A stretch of 64,000 bases of DNA, from the NCBI RefSeq assembly GCF_013055795.1, contig NZ_JABETO010000009.1, forward strand, positions 1 through 64,000. The letters run 5' to 3'. Position numbers and translations under genes: made by a program. Shown here piece by piece: positions 17,909-26,170 of the stretch (its first letter is position 1; the number at the start of each line of letters is the position of its first letter). This DNA is from Streptomyces sp. I05A-00742 (GTDB taxonomy: Bacteria > Actinomycetota > Actinomycetes > Streptomycetales > Streptomycetaceae). The notes below the pieces were generated by a model that had not been told where the DNA came from, did no database searches, and worked only from the letters and a program-made list of their open reading frames with translations.

Positions 17909-18922
17909 TCAGACCCGGCGGCCCACCAACTGGCGGAGCACGTCCTCCAGCGTGACCAGCCCGGCCAGCCGGTCGTCGGCGCCGAGCACGGCCGCGAGGT
18001 GGGCGCCGGTGCCGCTCATCGCGGTGATGACGTCGTCGAGCGGGGTGTCCGCCCGTACCTGGGCGATGGTCCGCATCCGCCGCAGCGGGAACGGGACGTC
18101 GCGGGGCGTCGCGTCCAGGGCGTCCTTCACATGCAGGTAGCCGAGGATCCGGCCGCTGTCGTCGATCACCGGGAAACGGGAGAAACCGGACCGCGCGGCC
18201 AGCTGTTCCAGCTGTTCCGGGGTCACCCCGAAGCGGGCCGCGACCACCCGCTCGACCGGCAGCACCACATCGGCGACCGGCCGCTTGCCCAGCTCCAGCG
18301 CGTCCCGCAGCCGTTCCGTGGACCGCTCGTCCAGCAGCCCGGCCGCGCTCGCGTCGGCCACCATGCGGGCCAGCTGGTCGTCCGAGAAGACCGCCGCCAC
18401 CTCGTCCTTCGGCTCCACCCTGAGCAGCTTCAGGGCGCCGTTGGCCAGCTGGTTGATGGCGAAGACCACCGGCCGCAGCGTTCGCGACAGTGCCACCAGC
18501 TGAGGGCCCAGGAAGAGGGCCGTGCGCACCGGCTCGGCGAGCGCGATGTTCTTGGGCACCATCTCGCCGAAGAGCATGTGGAGATAGGTCGAGACCGCCA
18601 GCGCGATCACGAACGACACCGCGTGGATGCCCCCGGACGGCAGTCCCGCCGCGTGCAGGACCGGCTCCAGCAGGGTGGCGATGGCCGGTTCGGCGACCAC
18701 GCCGAGGACCAGCGTGCACAGCGTGATGCCCAGCTGCGCCGCCGCCATCAGGGCCGAGATGTGCTCCAGCCCCCACAGGACCCGGCGGGCCCGGCGGTCG
18801 CCCCGGTCGGCGTACGGCTCGATCTGGCCGCGGCGCACCGAGATCAGGGCGAACTCGGCGCCCACGAAGAAGGCGTTGGCGACCAGCGTCGCCAGGCCGA
18901 TCAGCAACTGCACCCCGGTCAT
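17909..18922 (-). CDS. CNNM/CBS-domain membrane protein (hemolysin family), second of pair
   Basis: A 337-residue membrane protein. The N-terminal CNNM (DUF21) domain has several hydrophobic segments and the GEMVPKNIALAEP motif. A CBS pair follows (residues of about 200-320) with RFPVIDDSGRILGYLHVKD and ADDRLAGLVTLEDVLRQLVG. Such proteins are called hemolysins historically but probably export or sense divalent cations, often magnesium. The CorC_HlyC C-terminal domain is missing, unlike in the paralogue upstream. The start overlaps that gene's stop as ATGA, so the two are translationally coupled and may form a heteromer. Confidence 0.92.
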   Translation of the reverse strand: MTGVQLLIGLATLVANAFFVGAEFALISVRRGQIEPYADRGDRRARRVLWGLEHISALMAAAQLGITLCTLVLGVVAEPAIATLLEPVLHAAGLPSGGIHAVSFVIALAVSTYLHMLFGEMVPKNIALAEPVRTALFLGPQLVALSRTLRPVVFAINQLANGALKLLRVEPKDEVAAVFSDDQLARMVADASAAGLLDERSTERLRDALELGKRPVADVVLPVERVVAARFGVTPEQLEQLAARSGFSRFPVIDDSGRILGYLHVKDALDATPRDVPFPLRRMRTIAQVRADTPLDDVITAMSGTGAHLAAVLGADDRLAGLVTLEDVLRQLVGRRV

Positions 18923-20262
18923 CGGCCGGCCTCCGCGCCGCCCGTTTTACCGTCGGGCGGTGGGGCGGTCAGCCGCACCCGGGCCGCGCGCCGGCCCGAC
19001 GCGTCGGTCACCTCGATCCGCCAGCCGGCCACCTCCAGGGTGTCCCCGACGGCCGGGATCCGGCCGAGCTCGGTGGCGATCAGCCCGGCCAGCGTCTCGT
19101 ACGGGCCCTCGGGCACCCGCAGTCCGATGGCGTCCAGCTGATCGTCGGTACGGGTCGCTCCGTCGGCGTCGTACCGCGTCCTGCCCTCCGGATCGGTGCC
19201 GGCCGGGGCCAGGTCGGGCCGTTCGACGGGGTCGTGCTCGTCGCGCACCTCGCCCACGACCTCCTCGACGATGTCCTCCAGCGTCACCACGCCGGCCGTG
19301 CCGCCGTACTCGTCGATCACCACGGCCATGCTCCGCTTGGCCGACAGCCGGTCCAGCAGCCGGTCCACGGTCAGCGACGCCGGGACGAGCAGCGGCTCGC
19401 GCAGGAGGGCGGCCACCGGGCGCTGGGGGCGCTGGTCGGCCGGGACGGCGAGCACGTCCTTGATGTGCGCGACGCCGACGACGGCGTCGAGGCTGCCCCG
19501 GTAGACGGGGAAGCGGGACAGGCCGGTCGCCCGGGTGGCGTTCGCCACGTCCTCGACGGTGGCGCGCTCGTCCAGCGCCGTGACCTGCACCCGCGGGGTC
19601 ATCACGTTCTCCGCCGTCAGGTCGGCGAGGTTGAGGGTGCGGATGAACAGCTCGGCGGTGTCCGGCTCCAGTACACCCTCGCGGGCCGAGTGGCGGGCGA
19701 GGGCGGCGAGCTCCCGGGGGCCGCGCGCGGTGGCCAGTTCCTCGGCGGGCTCCACGCCCATCCGGCGCAGCACCCGGTTCGCGGACTCGTTCAGGTGCCG
19801 GATCAGCGGCCGGAAGAGGGCGGAGAAGGCGCGCTGCGGCCCGGCCACGGTCCGGGCCACCGGCAGCGGACGGGAGATCGCCCAGTTCTTGGGGATCAGC
19901 TCGCCGACGACCATCAGCACCACGGTGGAGAGCAGGGTCCCGAGGGCCAGCGCCACCGAGGACGCCACCGAGCGCGACAGCCCGAGCGCCTCGACCGGGC
20001 CGGTCAGCAGGGTCGCCAGGGACGGCTTGGAGATCATGCCGATGACCAGACCGGTGACGGTGATGCCGAGCTGGGCGCCCGACAGCTGGAAGGTGAGGCC
20101 CCGGACGGCCCGCAGCGCACCCTGCGCGCGCCGGTCCCCGCCCTCGGCGGCCCGCTCCAGTTCACCGCGCTCGACCGTGGTGAGCGAGAACTCGGCGGCG
20201 ACGAAGACGGCGCAGGCGAGGGTCAGCACCACGGTGAGCACCAGCAGGAGCACTTCGGTCAT
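18919..20262 (-). CDS. CNNM/CBS/CorC-domain membrane protein (hemolysin family), first of pair
   Basis: A 447-residue membrane protein. The CNNM domain occupies residues of about 1-200 (AAEFSLTTVERGELE, GELIPKNWAIS). The CBS pair follows (VMTPRVQVTALDE, VVIDEYGGTAGVVTLEDIVEEVVGE). The CorC_HlyC domain with the GLRVPEGPYETLAGLI motif ends the protein. This is the complete version of the architecture; it is proposed to act in magnesium or other cation transport. It leads a two-gene operon with its truncated paralogue (ATGA overlap). No metal riboswitch is evident upstream. The next element upstream is the divergent tRNA-like gene. Confidence 0.93.
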   Translation of the reverse strand: MTEVLLLVLTVVLTLACAVFVAAEFSLTTVERGELERAAEGGDRRAQGALRAVRGLTFQLSGAQLGITVTGLVIGMISKPSLATLLTGPVEALGLSRSVASSVALALGTLLSTVVLMVVGELIPKNWAISRPLPVARTVAGPQRAFSALFRPLIRHLNESANRVLRRMGVEPAEELATARGPRELAALARHSAREGVLEPDTAELFIRTLNLADLTAENVMTPRVQVTALDERATVEDVANATRATGLSRFPVYRGSLDAVVGVAHIKDVLAVPADQRPQRPVAALLREPLLVPASLTVDRLLDRLSAKRSMAVVIDEYGGTAGVVTLEDIVEEVVGEVRDEHDPVERPDLAPAGTDPEGRTRYDADGATRTDDQLDAIGLRVPEGPYETLAGLIATELGRIPAVGDTLEVAGWRIEVTDASGRRAARVRLTAPPPDGKTGGAEAGR

Positions 20263-20491
20263 CGGGTCACCTCCGTCCCATGATCATGCACAGGCCGGAC
20301 GGGCGCGCGATGTCGGACGCCGGAACCACTGGGAGGCTCGCCCATGGGAGGACGCTCACACCTTTCACGTTTCACGAGGAGACGGGCACTGCGGGTCACG
20401 GGGAAGCGGATTCCCCGAAAAGCAGATGAACCGCCCATGGTAAAGGAAAGGCAAAGCATTCGATGATGGTCCGATGTCCCGGGGAAAGCGT

Positions 20492-20521
20492 TTGTTCCCG
20501 CCCCGCACGGACGTCTAATCT
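20492..20521 (+). promoter_or_regulatory. Candidate promoter of the tRNA-like element
   Basis: TTGTTC (20492-20497) and TAATCT (20516-20521) are separated by 18 bases and would start transcription at about 20528-20531, at the first base of the cloverleaf. This is how many Streptomyces tRNA genes are arranged. The rest of 20,263-20,491 shows no gene. Confidence 0.5.
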
Positions 20522-20530
20522 GCCGCCTGA

Positions 20531-20602
20531 CGACGTGTAGCTCAGCAGGAGAGCACCGGGCTCTGGTCCCGGAGGGCACGGGGGCAGAACCCGTCACGTC
20601 GG
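20531..20602 (+). ncRNA. tRNA-like cloverleaf (Gln CUG anticodon, aberrant T-loop) in a gene leader
   Basis: All four tRNA arms form without mismatch. The acceptor stem is 7 bp (20531-20537 with 20595-20601). U8-A9 follow, then a 4-bp D stem with loop AGCAGGA (A14, R15, G18-G19, A21 kept). The anticodon stem is 5 bp with loop CUCUGGU (anticodon CUG at 20563-20565), the variable loop is AGGGC, and the T stem is 5 bp. The discriminator is G (20602). It departs from a working tRNA in the T-loop, GGCAGAA instead of TTCRANY, and in having CTT instead of CCA. It ends three bases before the ATG at 20606. It could be a decayed tRNA-Gln, but the intact stems suggest selection for shape. Confidence 0.75.
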
Positions 20603-20605
20603 CTT

Positions 20606-22885
20606 ATGAACGACGACGTCGAACAGCAGCTTTCCCCGGCCTATCCGCGGGCACGGCTCGCCGAGGCCCTGCTCACCTCGCGGACGCACGGCGACGCCGA
20701 CACCCGGCGCCGTGCCGCGCACCGCGCCGACCGCTGGCGGGCGGTGATCGCCGGGATGACCGACGGCAGCCTGACCGTAGGCTCCCGCACGCCGGTGGCC
20801 GGGCTGCCCGCCTGGGTGACTCCCGAGGTCGTCCGGGGCGGGTTCGCCACCTCCGCCGCGAGTGCGGAGGGCCCGCTCCAGCCGTACGAGCGCGAGGCGG
20901 CGGACCTGGCGGGGGTGCCCGCGGAGCGCGGGGCGCTCTTCGCGCACGGCCTGACCGAGCCGGGCCTCGCCCGCCTGTACGCGCTGCTCGACAGCGGCCG
21001 GTACGAGATCGCCGTCCCCGAGGAGGCCGCGCTGCTGACCGTGGCGTGGCTGGTCCGGGCCGGGGACACGGCCGGGGCGCTCGAACTCGTCGAGACTCTG
21101 GCGCCGTTCGCCGGCCGGCTGCGCTTCACGCCCCGCCCGTCCGCCCTGCCCGCACCGGACGTCCGGGCGGTCCACCGGCGCACGGTCGGCGACGCCGGAG
21201 CGTCCCTGGCCCGGCGCAAGCCCCACGCCGCCGTCGAGACCCAGCGCGAGGCGCTCACCGTCTGGCAGCCGTTCGGCGACGAACTGCTCACCCACTGGCT
21301 GGAGGCCGCCGGATCCGGCCGTGTCCCGGAGCACGTGCCCGACGACGCCTGGCGGGAGCGCGGCGCCGAACTCCTGCGCCGCTACCGGGAACTCGCCGCC
21401 GCCCACACCCGCTGCACCAAGCACCGCGACCCGAAGGAGAACCTGGGCATCCTGCTCGGCGCCCTGGAGGAGGCCGCGGCCGGACGGCCGCTGGACGCCC
21501 GGCGGCTGGGTCTGCTGCGACACGCGGTGGAGTCCATGGTGCGCCGGCGCGGCCGCCCGGGTTCCGTACCGCACACGCGGCTGCGCGCCCGGCAGGCGGC
21601 GGAGGCGGCCGTGCCCTCGCACCACGCCCTCGCCCAGCTCGTGCTGCGCCGGCTGTCCGCGCTCCCGCAGGAGTCGGGGGCGGCCGACGTGGCACCCCTG
21701 GTCGCCGACGTCTCCGCCGCCGAGGCACGGGAAAGCGGGCTGCCGGCCGGAGCGGCGATACCCCCGGCCGTCCGGCTCGTCGTGGAGACCGCCCTGAGCG
21801 CCCCCGTCGGCACGCTCGTCGAACGCGGCGTCGTGCCCTCGGCCGAGGTCCTGGCCGAACTGGTGCCGCAACTGGTCGCCGTCACCTCCGCGCAGGCGTA
21901 CCCCGACGAGGCGCTGCGCACCCTGATGGCCGCCAACTACCGGGCGTTCCGCAGGCGCCGCTCGCTCCTCCTGCGCAACCTCGCGGGACAGGTGCGGGCC
22001 GACGAACTGCCCTGGGTGGCGGCGGTCGCCCGGCACCGCGTCGAAGGAGTGGGCCAGGAGCCGGCGCACGCCGTGCTGCGCCAGCTCGGTGAGCTGGCCG
22101 TGCAGGCGTTCCCCGGCACGATCCTGCCCAACCCGCTGGTCCGTGAACTCGGCGTGCTGGCCCGGCAGGCCGACCTGGGCGCGCCGTTCGTGGCGGAGCT
22201 GGCCGCCGACATCTTCGAGGGCACCTTCTCGCCCACGTACCTGGTGGCGGCGAGGATCGCCGCGGAACTGCTCGCCGGCTCGCTGTACGAGCGTTACTAC
22301 GGCATCGACTACGCGGCGGTCCGTGACCTCGCGATCGCCGAGGCGGCCGAGGCGCAGGGCTGCTCCCGGCCGCCGCGCAGCTCACCCGGATTCATGAAGC
22401 TGTGCTTCGAGCGGGTCGGCGACGGGGGCGACGCCTGGTCGACGGCGGCCAACGGCAGGGTCATCGAGCAGGCCCAGATCCTCACCACCCACAACCTGGC
22501 CACCCTGGCCGGCCCGGTCGGCATCCGCCCCGAGCCCGGCTGGGAGGACCTGGCCCGGCGCTCCTTCACCACCGTGTGCCGGCTGGCGGCCCGCGTGCAC
22601 GGCAATCCCAGGCCGGCGCCCACGATCAAGGACGCGGCGTACGCGTGGCGTCAGATGGTGTTCTTCCTGTCCCTCTGCTCTCCGGCCGCGCAGGCGAGGA
22701 CGATCGCGTGGCTGGAGGACGAGGCGGACCGCCACCCCCGCCACGTCGCCCCCCGCCTGGCCCCGGCCCTGACCGGCCTGCGCCGGGCCGCGGACGGCGG
22801 ACCGGCGGACTCGGACGGCGGGCGGCGCTTCCTCGGTTGGACCTCGCGGGGCTCCCACTGGCTGCTGGCAGATTCCGATAAGTGA
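20606..22885 (+). CDS. Large helical protein of unknown function behind a tRNA-like leader
   Basis: A 759-residue protein I do not recognise. It is predicted to be mostly alpha-helical, with repeated short helices rich in Ala, Leu and Arg, resembling a HEAT- or TPR-like solenoid. No P-loop, helix-turn-helix, MIDAS or nuclease motif is seen. Strips that look conserved are CTKHRDPKENLG, HAVESMVRRRGRPGS, VPSHHALAQLVLRRLSALP, and TTHNLATLAGPVGI near the end. There is no signal peptide or transmembrane segment. Many Arg in the RRRGRPGS region could contact nucleic acid. No ribosome site precedes ATG 20606; the cloverleaf occupies that place. A link to tRNA or RNA handling is inference from that position only. 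Confidence 0.88.
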   Translation: MNDDVEQQLSPAYPRARLAEALLTSRTHGDADTRRRAAHRADRWRAVIAGMTDGSLTVGSRTPVAGLPAWVTPEVVRGGFATSAASAEGPLQPYEREAADLAGVPAERGALFAHGLTEPGLARLYALLDSGRYEIAVPEEAALLTVAWLVRAGDTAGALELVETLAPFAGRLRFTPRPSALPAPDVRAVHRRTVGDAGASLARRKPHAAVETQREALTVWQPFGDELLTHWLEAAGSGRVPEHVPDDAWRERGAELLRRYRELAAAHTRCTKHRDPKENLGILLGALEEAAAGRPLDARRLGLLRHAVESMVRRRGRPGSVPHTRLRARQAAEAAVPSHHALAQLVLRRLSALPQESGAADVAPLVADVSAAEARESGLPAGAAIPPAVRLVVETALSAPVGTLVERGVVPSAEVLAELVPQLVAVTSAQAYPDEALRTLMAANYRAFRRRRSLLLRNLAGQVRADELPWVAAVARHRVEGVGQEPAHAVLRQLGELAVQAFPGTILPNPLVRELGVLARQADLGAPFVAELAADIFEGTFSPTYLVAARIAAELLAGSLYERYYGIDYAAVRDLAIAEAAEAQGCSRPPRSSPGFMKLCFERVGDGGDAWSTAANGRVIEQAQILTTHNLATLAGPVGIRPEPGWEDLARRSFTTVCRLAARVHGNPRPAPTIKDAAYAWRQMVFFLSLCSPAAQARTIAWLEDEADRHPRHVAPRLAPALTGLRRAADGGPADSDGGRRFLGWTSRGSHWLLADSDK

Positions 22886-22902
22886 CGGTCTCGGGCCCGG
22901 GT

Positions 22903-23290
22903 TTCACAGGTGCTTGACCCAGCGGCTCCACTGCGGCTCGGGCGCGTGGCCCGCGGCGCGCCACGCCGGGTGGGCCGACTCGTTGCGGGCTGGCACCATC
23001 ACGTCGCCTCGCCTTCCGCCGAGTGCGGCGAACCGCTCCTCGGCGGCCGTCAGCAAGGCCCTCGCCACATTCCGGCGGGTGGACGGCGAGCCGGTAGAGA
23101 TGGCAGCGGCAGCCGGCGAAGCCCGCGCTGGGCGTGCCCACCAGCTCGCCGCCGGAGTGGGCCGGCAGCAGGGCGTCCGGGTCGCGGGTGACCGGGCGGG
23201 CGATCCCGTTGTGGTCGTGCCTCCTTCCAGAAGTGCAGGACGTCGTCGCGGGGCGTATGCGGAGGTCGATCAGGGTGGCCGTCCCACCGT
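22903..23290 (-). pseudogene. GNAT acetyltransferase, broken by several frameshifts
   Basis: Pieces of one GNAT protein appear in different minus frames, in the correct order. An IDLRIRP-type start lies near 23,275, then VLHFWKEA, DPDALLPAHSGGELVGT, CHLYRLAVHP, and finally NVARALLTAAEERFAALGGRRGD through WSRWVKHL, stopping at 22,903. At least two frame changes are needed, one of them between HPP and NVAR at the acetyl-CoA loop. The gene is dead unless the sequence is wrong. It is convergent with the 759-residue gene. Confidence 0.72.
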
Positions 23291-23391
23291 TTCCGTTGCC
23301 GGTCCGGTAACGGGTGGTCTGGACGGAACAGTTGAGTCCGGGCTTCGGGTGCTCCGGTGGTCAGCCCTGCCGCAGGAGAGCCCTCGGGTCG

Positions 23392-24549
23392 TCAGCCCAG
23401 CCGCGGCGGCGTCCAGGCGGCGTGCCGCAGCACCGCGCGCACCGCGGTGCCCGACGGGGCCAGCCGGAACGCCGTGTTGCGCAGGGCGATCGCGAGCGGC
23501 CGGTCCAGCTGCTGTCCGAGGCGTCCGGCCTGCCGGGCGGCGCGGGCCACGGCCTGGCTCCGGGGGCGCCGCGCGGCGTCGTAACGGGTCAGCGCGGAGA
23601 CGACCGTGGGCGCGTCGCCCAGGGCGGCGGCCAGGGTGACCGCGTCCTCCAGCGCCTGGCAGGCGCCCTGTCCGAGGTGGGGCGTCATTGCGTGGGCGGC
23701 GTCGCCGAGGAGGGCGACGCGGCCCGCGGTGTACGAGGGGAGCGGGGACGCGATCTCGTGGATGTCGTGGTGCAGGACGTCGTCCGGCCGGGTGGCGTCC
23801 AGCAGGGCGGGGACCGGGTCGTGCCAGCCGCCGAACCGCCGCCGCAGCGCCGCGAGGGGGTCCGCGGGGCGCAGGCCCGCGGGGGAGTTGAGCACCGCGT
23901 GCCACTCGGCCCGGCCGTCGGCGAACGCGATATGGCCGAACTCGGCGCCCCGGCCCCAGGTCAGCTCGAAGTCGGTCCGGAGGCCGACCGGACGCTCGGT
24001 GATCGCGCGCAGCACCGTCGACCCGCTGTAGGCGGGGCCGGGGTGGGAGGGGAACAGCAGGCCGCGCAGGCGGCTGCCGACGCCGTCGGCGGCCACGACC
24101 ACGTCCGCCTCCAGGACCTCGTCCCCGTACGTGACCCGCGCGCGGGACGGGCCGGACCCGTCGACGCCCGTCACCTCGGCGCCGATGACCAGGCACTCGC
24201 GCGGCAGCGCGGAGCGCAGGATCTCGTGCAGCGCGGCGCGGGGAATGCCGACGATCGGCGTGCCCAGCTCGCGTTCCAGCGCCGCGCCGTCCATCCGGGC
24301 CAGCCACCTCCCGTCGGGGGTGCGCGTCCCGCCGGTGTACTGGAAGCGGGCCGCGGCGCGCACCGCTTCGCCGACGCCGAGGGCGTCCAGGGCGCGTATG
24401 CCGTTGGCCGCCAGGGAGATGCCCGCGCCCGCGTCGCCGAGGACGGGGGCGCGTTCGACGACCGTCACCTCCCAGCCGACGCGGCGCAGTCCGACGGCCG
24501 CCGCCAGCCCGCCGATTCCCCCGCCGACGACCACCGCGCTGCTGCCCAT
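23392..24549 (-). CDS. FAD-dependent monooxygenase
   Basis: A 385-residue class A flavoprotein hydroxylase. GGGIGGL at residues 9-15 binds the ADP of FAD. DVVVAADGVGSRLR is the DG motif, and GRVALLGDAAHAMTPHLGQGACQALED is the GD/FAD-ribityl motif near residue 280. Relatives hydroxylate aromatic or polyketide substrates with NAD(P)H. It is divergent from a TetR gene, with a perfect palindrome between them, so this gene is the probable regulated target. The ATG start at 24549 sits at the expected distance before the Rossmann fold. The substrate is unknown. Confidence 0.92.
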   Translation of the reverse strand: MGSSAVVVGGGIGGLAAAVGLRRVGWEVTVVERAPVLGDAGAGISLAANGIRALDALGVGEAVRAAARFQYTGGTRTPDGRWLARMDGAALERELGTPIVGIPRAALHEILRSALPRECLVIGAEVTGVDGSGPSRARVTYGDEVLEADVVVAADGVGSRLRGLLFPSHPGPAYSGSTVLRAITERPVGLRTDFELTWGRGAEFGHIAFADGRAEWHAVLNSPAGLRPADPLAALRRRFGGWHDPVPALLDATRPDDVLHHDIHEIASPLPSYTAGRVALLGDAAHAMTPHLGQGACQALEDAVTLAAALGDAPTVVSALTRYDAARRPRSQAVARAARQAGRLGQQLDRPLAIALRNTAFRLAPSGTAVRAVLRHAAWTPPRLG

Positions 24550-24589
24550 GTCCGTCCCCTTCCGTACCCGAATGCGATCCGGCTGTGTT

Positions 24590-24605
24590 TTCTACAGCTG
24601 TAGAA
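24590..24605. promoter_or_regulatory. TetR operator palindrome
   Basis: TTCTACAGCTGTAGAA is a perfect 16-bp palindrome midway between the monooxygenase and TetR starts. A further half-site, GGTAGAAA, lies near 24,632. Control by the neighbouring TetR protein is inferred. Confidence 0.75.
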
Positions 24606-24642
24606 GGATCATAGGGCAGGGCTTCACCTGCGGTAGAAAGGG

Positions 24643-25218
24643 GTGGTGGCCACCGAACGACGCACCGTCCTCGCCGACGCGGCCCTCGCCGTCCTGGCCG
24701 ACGAGGGGATGCGCGGCCTCACCCACCGCGCCGTCGACCGGGCCGCGGACCTCCCGCTCGGCACCACCTCGGCGTACTTCCGTACCCGCCGGGCGCTGCT
24801 CGACGCCCTGGTCCGCCGGCTCGTCGCCCTCGACCAGGCGGAACTGCAGGAGCTCGGCGCAGCCCTGCCGACGGTCCGGGACGACGGTGAACTGACCGAC
24901 GCCATCGCCGCGTTCACCGCACTCCGCCTCACCGGCCCGGGACGGCGGCGCACCCTCGCGCGGTACACCTGCGCCGTCGAGAGCGTGCGCCACCCCGAAC
25001 TGCGGGAGATCCTCGTGCCCCGCGACAACGCGGCGCGGGAAGCGGTACGCGCATTCCTGGCCGCCCGTGGCGTCCCGGACCCCGAGGGACGCACCCTCAC
25101 CCTGCTGGCCTGCGTCGACGGGCTGGTCTTCGACGGGCTGGTCTCCGGGCGGAGCGTGCGGCGCGAGCACATCCTGGGCGTGGTGGCCGCGGCGGTCCGG
25201 GGGCCCGACGAAGGCTGA
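24643..25218 (+). CDS. TetR family transcriptional regulator
   Basis: A 191-residue TetR-type repressor. The helix-turn-helix (LTHRAVDRAADLPLGTTSAYFRTRRALLDAL) lies at residues of about 25-55 and the ligand domain fills the rest. The start is GTG, either 24643 or 24646; GAAAGG lies about six bases upstream. It is divergent from the FAD monooxygenase gene over a perfect palindrome, the classic arrangement of a repressor that controls itself and a neighbouring oxygenase until the substrate binds. It is convergent with the methyltransferase gene, 18 bases apart. Confidence 0.92.
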   Translation: MVATERRTVLADAALAVLADEGMRGLTHRAVDRAADLPLGTTSAYFRTRRALLDALVRRLVALDQAELQELGAALPTVRDDGELTDAIAAFTALRLTGPGRRRTLARYTCAVESVRHPELREILVPRDNAAREAVRAFLAARGVPDPEGRTLTLLACVDGLVFDGLVSGRSVRREHILGVVAAAVRGPDEG

Positions 25219-25236
25219 CGGCGCGCCCGGGCCGCC

Positions 25237-25899
25237 TCAGTCCGTCCCGGCGCCGGGACGGACGGCGACTCCCGTGACGCACGAGGACGTCGGCAGCCGC
25301 AGGCCCTTTGGGGGAACCCGCAGCCGGTGCCAGGAGCGGACGGTGAAGCCGGCCCCGGCCATCGCGCCCAGCGGGTCCCGGGCGGTGCGGCAGCCGCCGA
25401 ACAGCAGGGGCCAGAGCGTGCGGTCGGCGGCGTGCTGGATGGCGGCCATGGTCCGTTCCTCGGCGCGGCCGTGCTCGAAGAAGCGCAGTTCCGCGCCCGG
25501 GCGCAGCACCCGGCGGAGCTCGCCGAGGGCGCGTGACACGTCCCGCACCGAGCAGAGGACGAGACACACGACCGCCGCGTCGAACGCCTCGCTCTTCAGC
25601 GGCAGCGCCTCGGCCGTGGCCGGGACCACGTCCACCGGCACCCCCGCCCGCACCGCGGCCTCCGCCGCGAGCCGGCGCAGCTGCCGCTCCGGCTCGATCG
25701 CCACCACCTCCGAGACGGCGTCCGGGTAGTGCGGGAAGTTGAGGCCCTGTCCGGCGCCGATCTCGACGACCCGCCCGGAGAGGCCGGCCAGCAACTCCTG
25801 GCGGTGGGCGGTCATGCCCGCCCGGCGTTCCAGGGTGGGGGCGGTGCGGGCGTAGAAGCGGGCGAAGAGGGGGTGGTGGACGGGGTCGTGCGGTGGCAT
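25237..25899 (-). CDS. Class I SAM-dependent methyltransferase
   Basis: A 220-residue methyltransferase with the usual order of motifs: VVEIGAGQGLN (motif I, SAM binding), VVAIEPE (acidic end of strand 2), AEALPLKSEAFDAAVVCLVLC (motif II/III), and LGELRRVLRPGAELRFFEHG (post-I/post-III). It resembles the UbiE/phospholipid methyltransferase group. No membrane segment. ATG 25899 (MPPHDPVHHP) is chosen; the longer frame runs into the repeat region upstream. The substrate is not known. Confidence 0.9.
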   Translation of the reverse strand: MPPHDPVHHPLFARFYARTAPTLERRAGMTAHRQELLAGLSGRVVEIGAGQGLNFPHYPDAVSEVVAIEPERQLRRLAAEAAVRAGVPVDVVPATAEALPLKSEAFDAAVVCLVLCSVRDVSRALGELRRVLRPGAELRFFEHGRAEERTMAAIQHAADRTLWPLLFGGCRTARDPLGAMAGAGFTVRSWHRLRVPPKGLRLPTSSCVTGVAVRPGAGTD

Positions 25900-25973
25900 G
25901 GCATACCCCTTTCCGGGGACACGTCGGCTAACGCGATTGTTCCCCGTGACGGGGGGAGTGAGCCCCGGTCCCG

Positions 25974-26144
25974 CCCTTTCACCGTTTCTTGCGGGGGCAG
26001 GCCCCCGCACCCCCTGAGCGCGCCTGCGGCGCGCGTCCTCAAACGCCGGACGGGCTGTTCAGCCCGTCCGGCGTTTGAGGACAACCGCGCGGAGCGCGGT
26101 TTCAAAGGGGGCGCGGGGCACCCCCCGCAGAAACGGTGAAAGGG
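25974..26144. repeat. Nested inverted repeat with central terminator hairpin
   Basis: The outer arms are perfect over 16 bp (25974-25989 with 26129-26144). Inside them is a 22-bp perfect stem (26035-26056 with 26061-26082) and a 4-base loop. The core, with GCCGGACGGGCT and TTTGAGGAC, is of a kind repeated in many Streptomyces genomes. Lying just after bioD on the minus strand, it probably ends the biotin transcript. Confidence 0.8.
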
Positions 26145-26170
26145 AGGGACCGGGGCACACCCCCCCCGGA

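Noticed and set aside
20259..20597. 112-residue minus frame over the tRNA-like element
   Set aside because: No ribosome site or family mark; it is antisense to the cloverleaf and its promoter.
20531..20602. Ordinary functional tRNA-Gln gene
   Set aside because: The T-loop lacks T54, T55 and A58 equivalents and CCA is replaced by CTT directly before a start codon, so normal charging and use in translation is unlikely.
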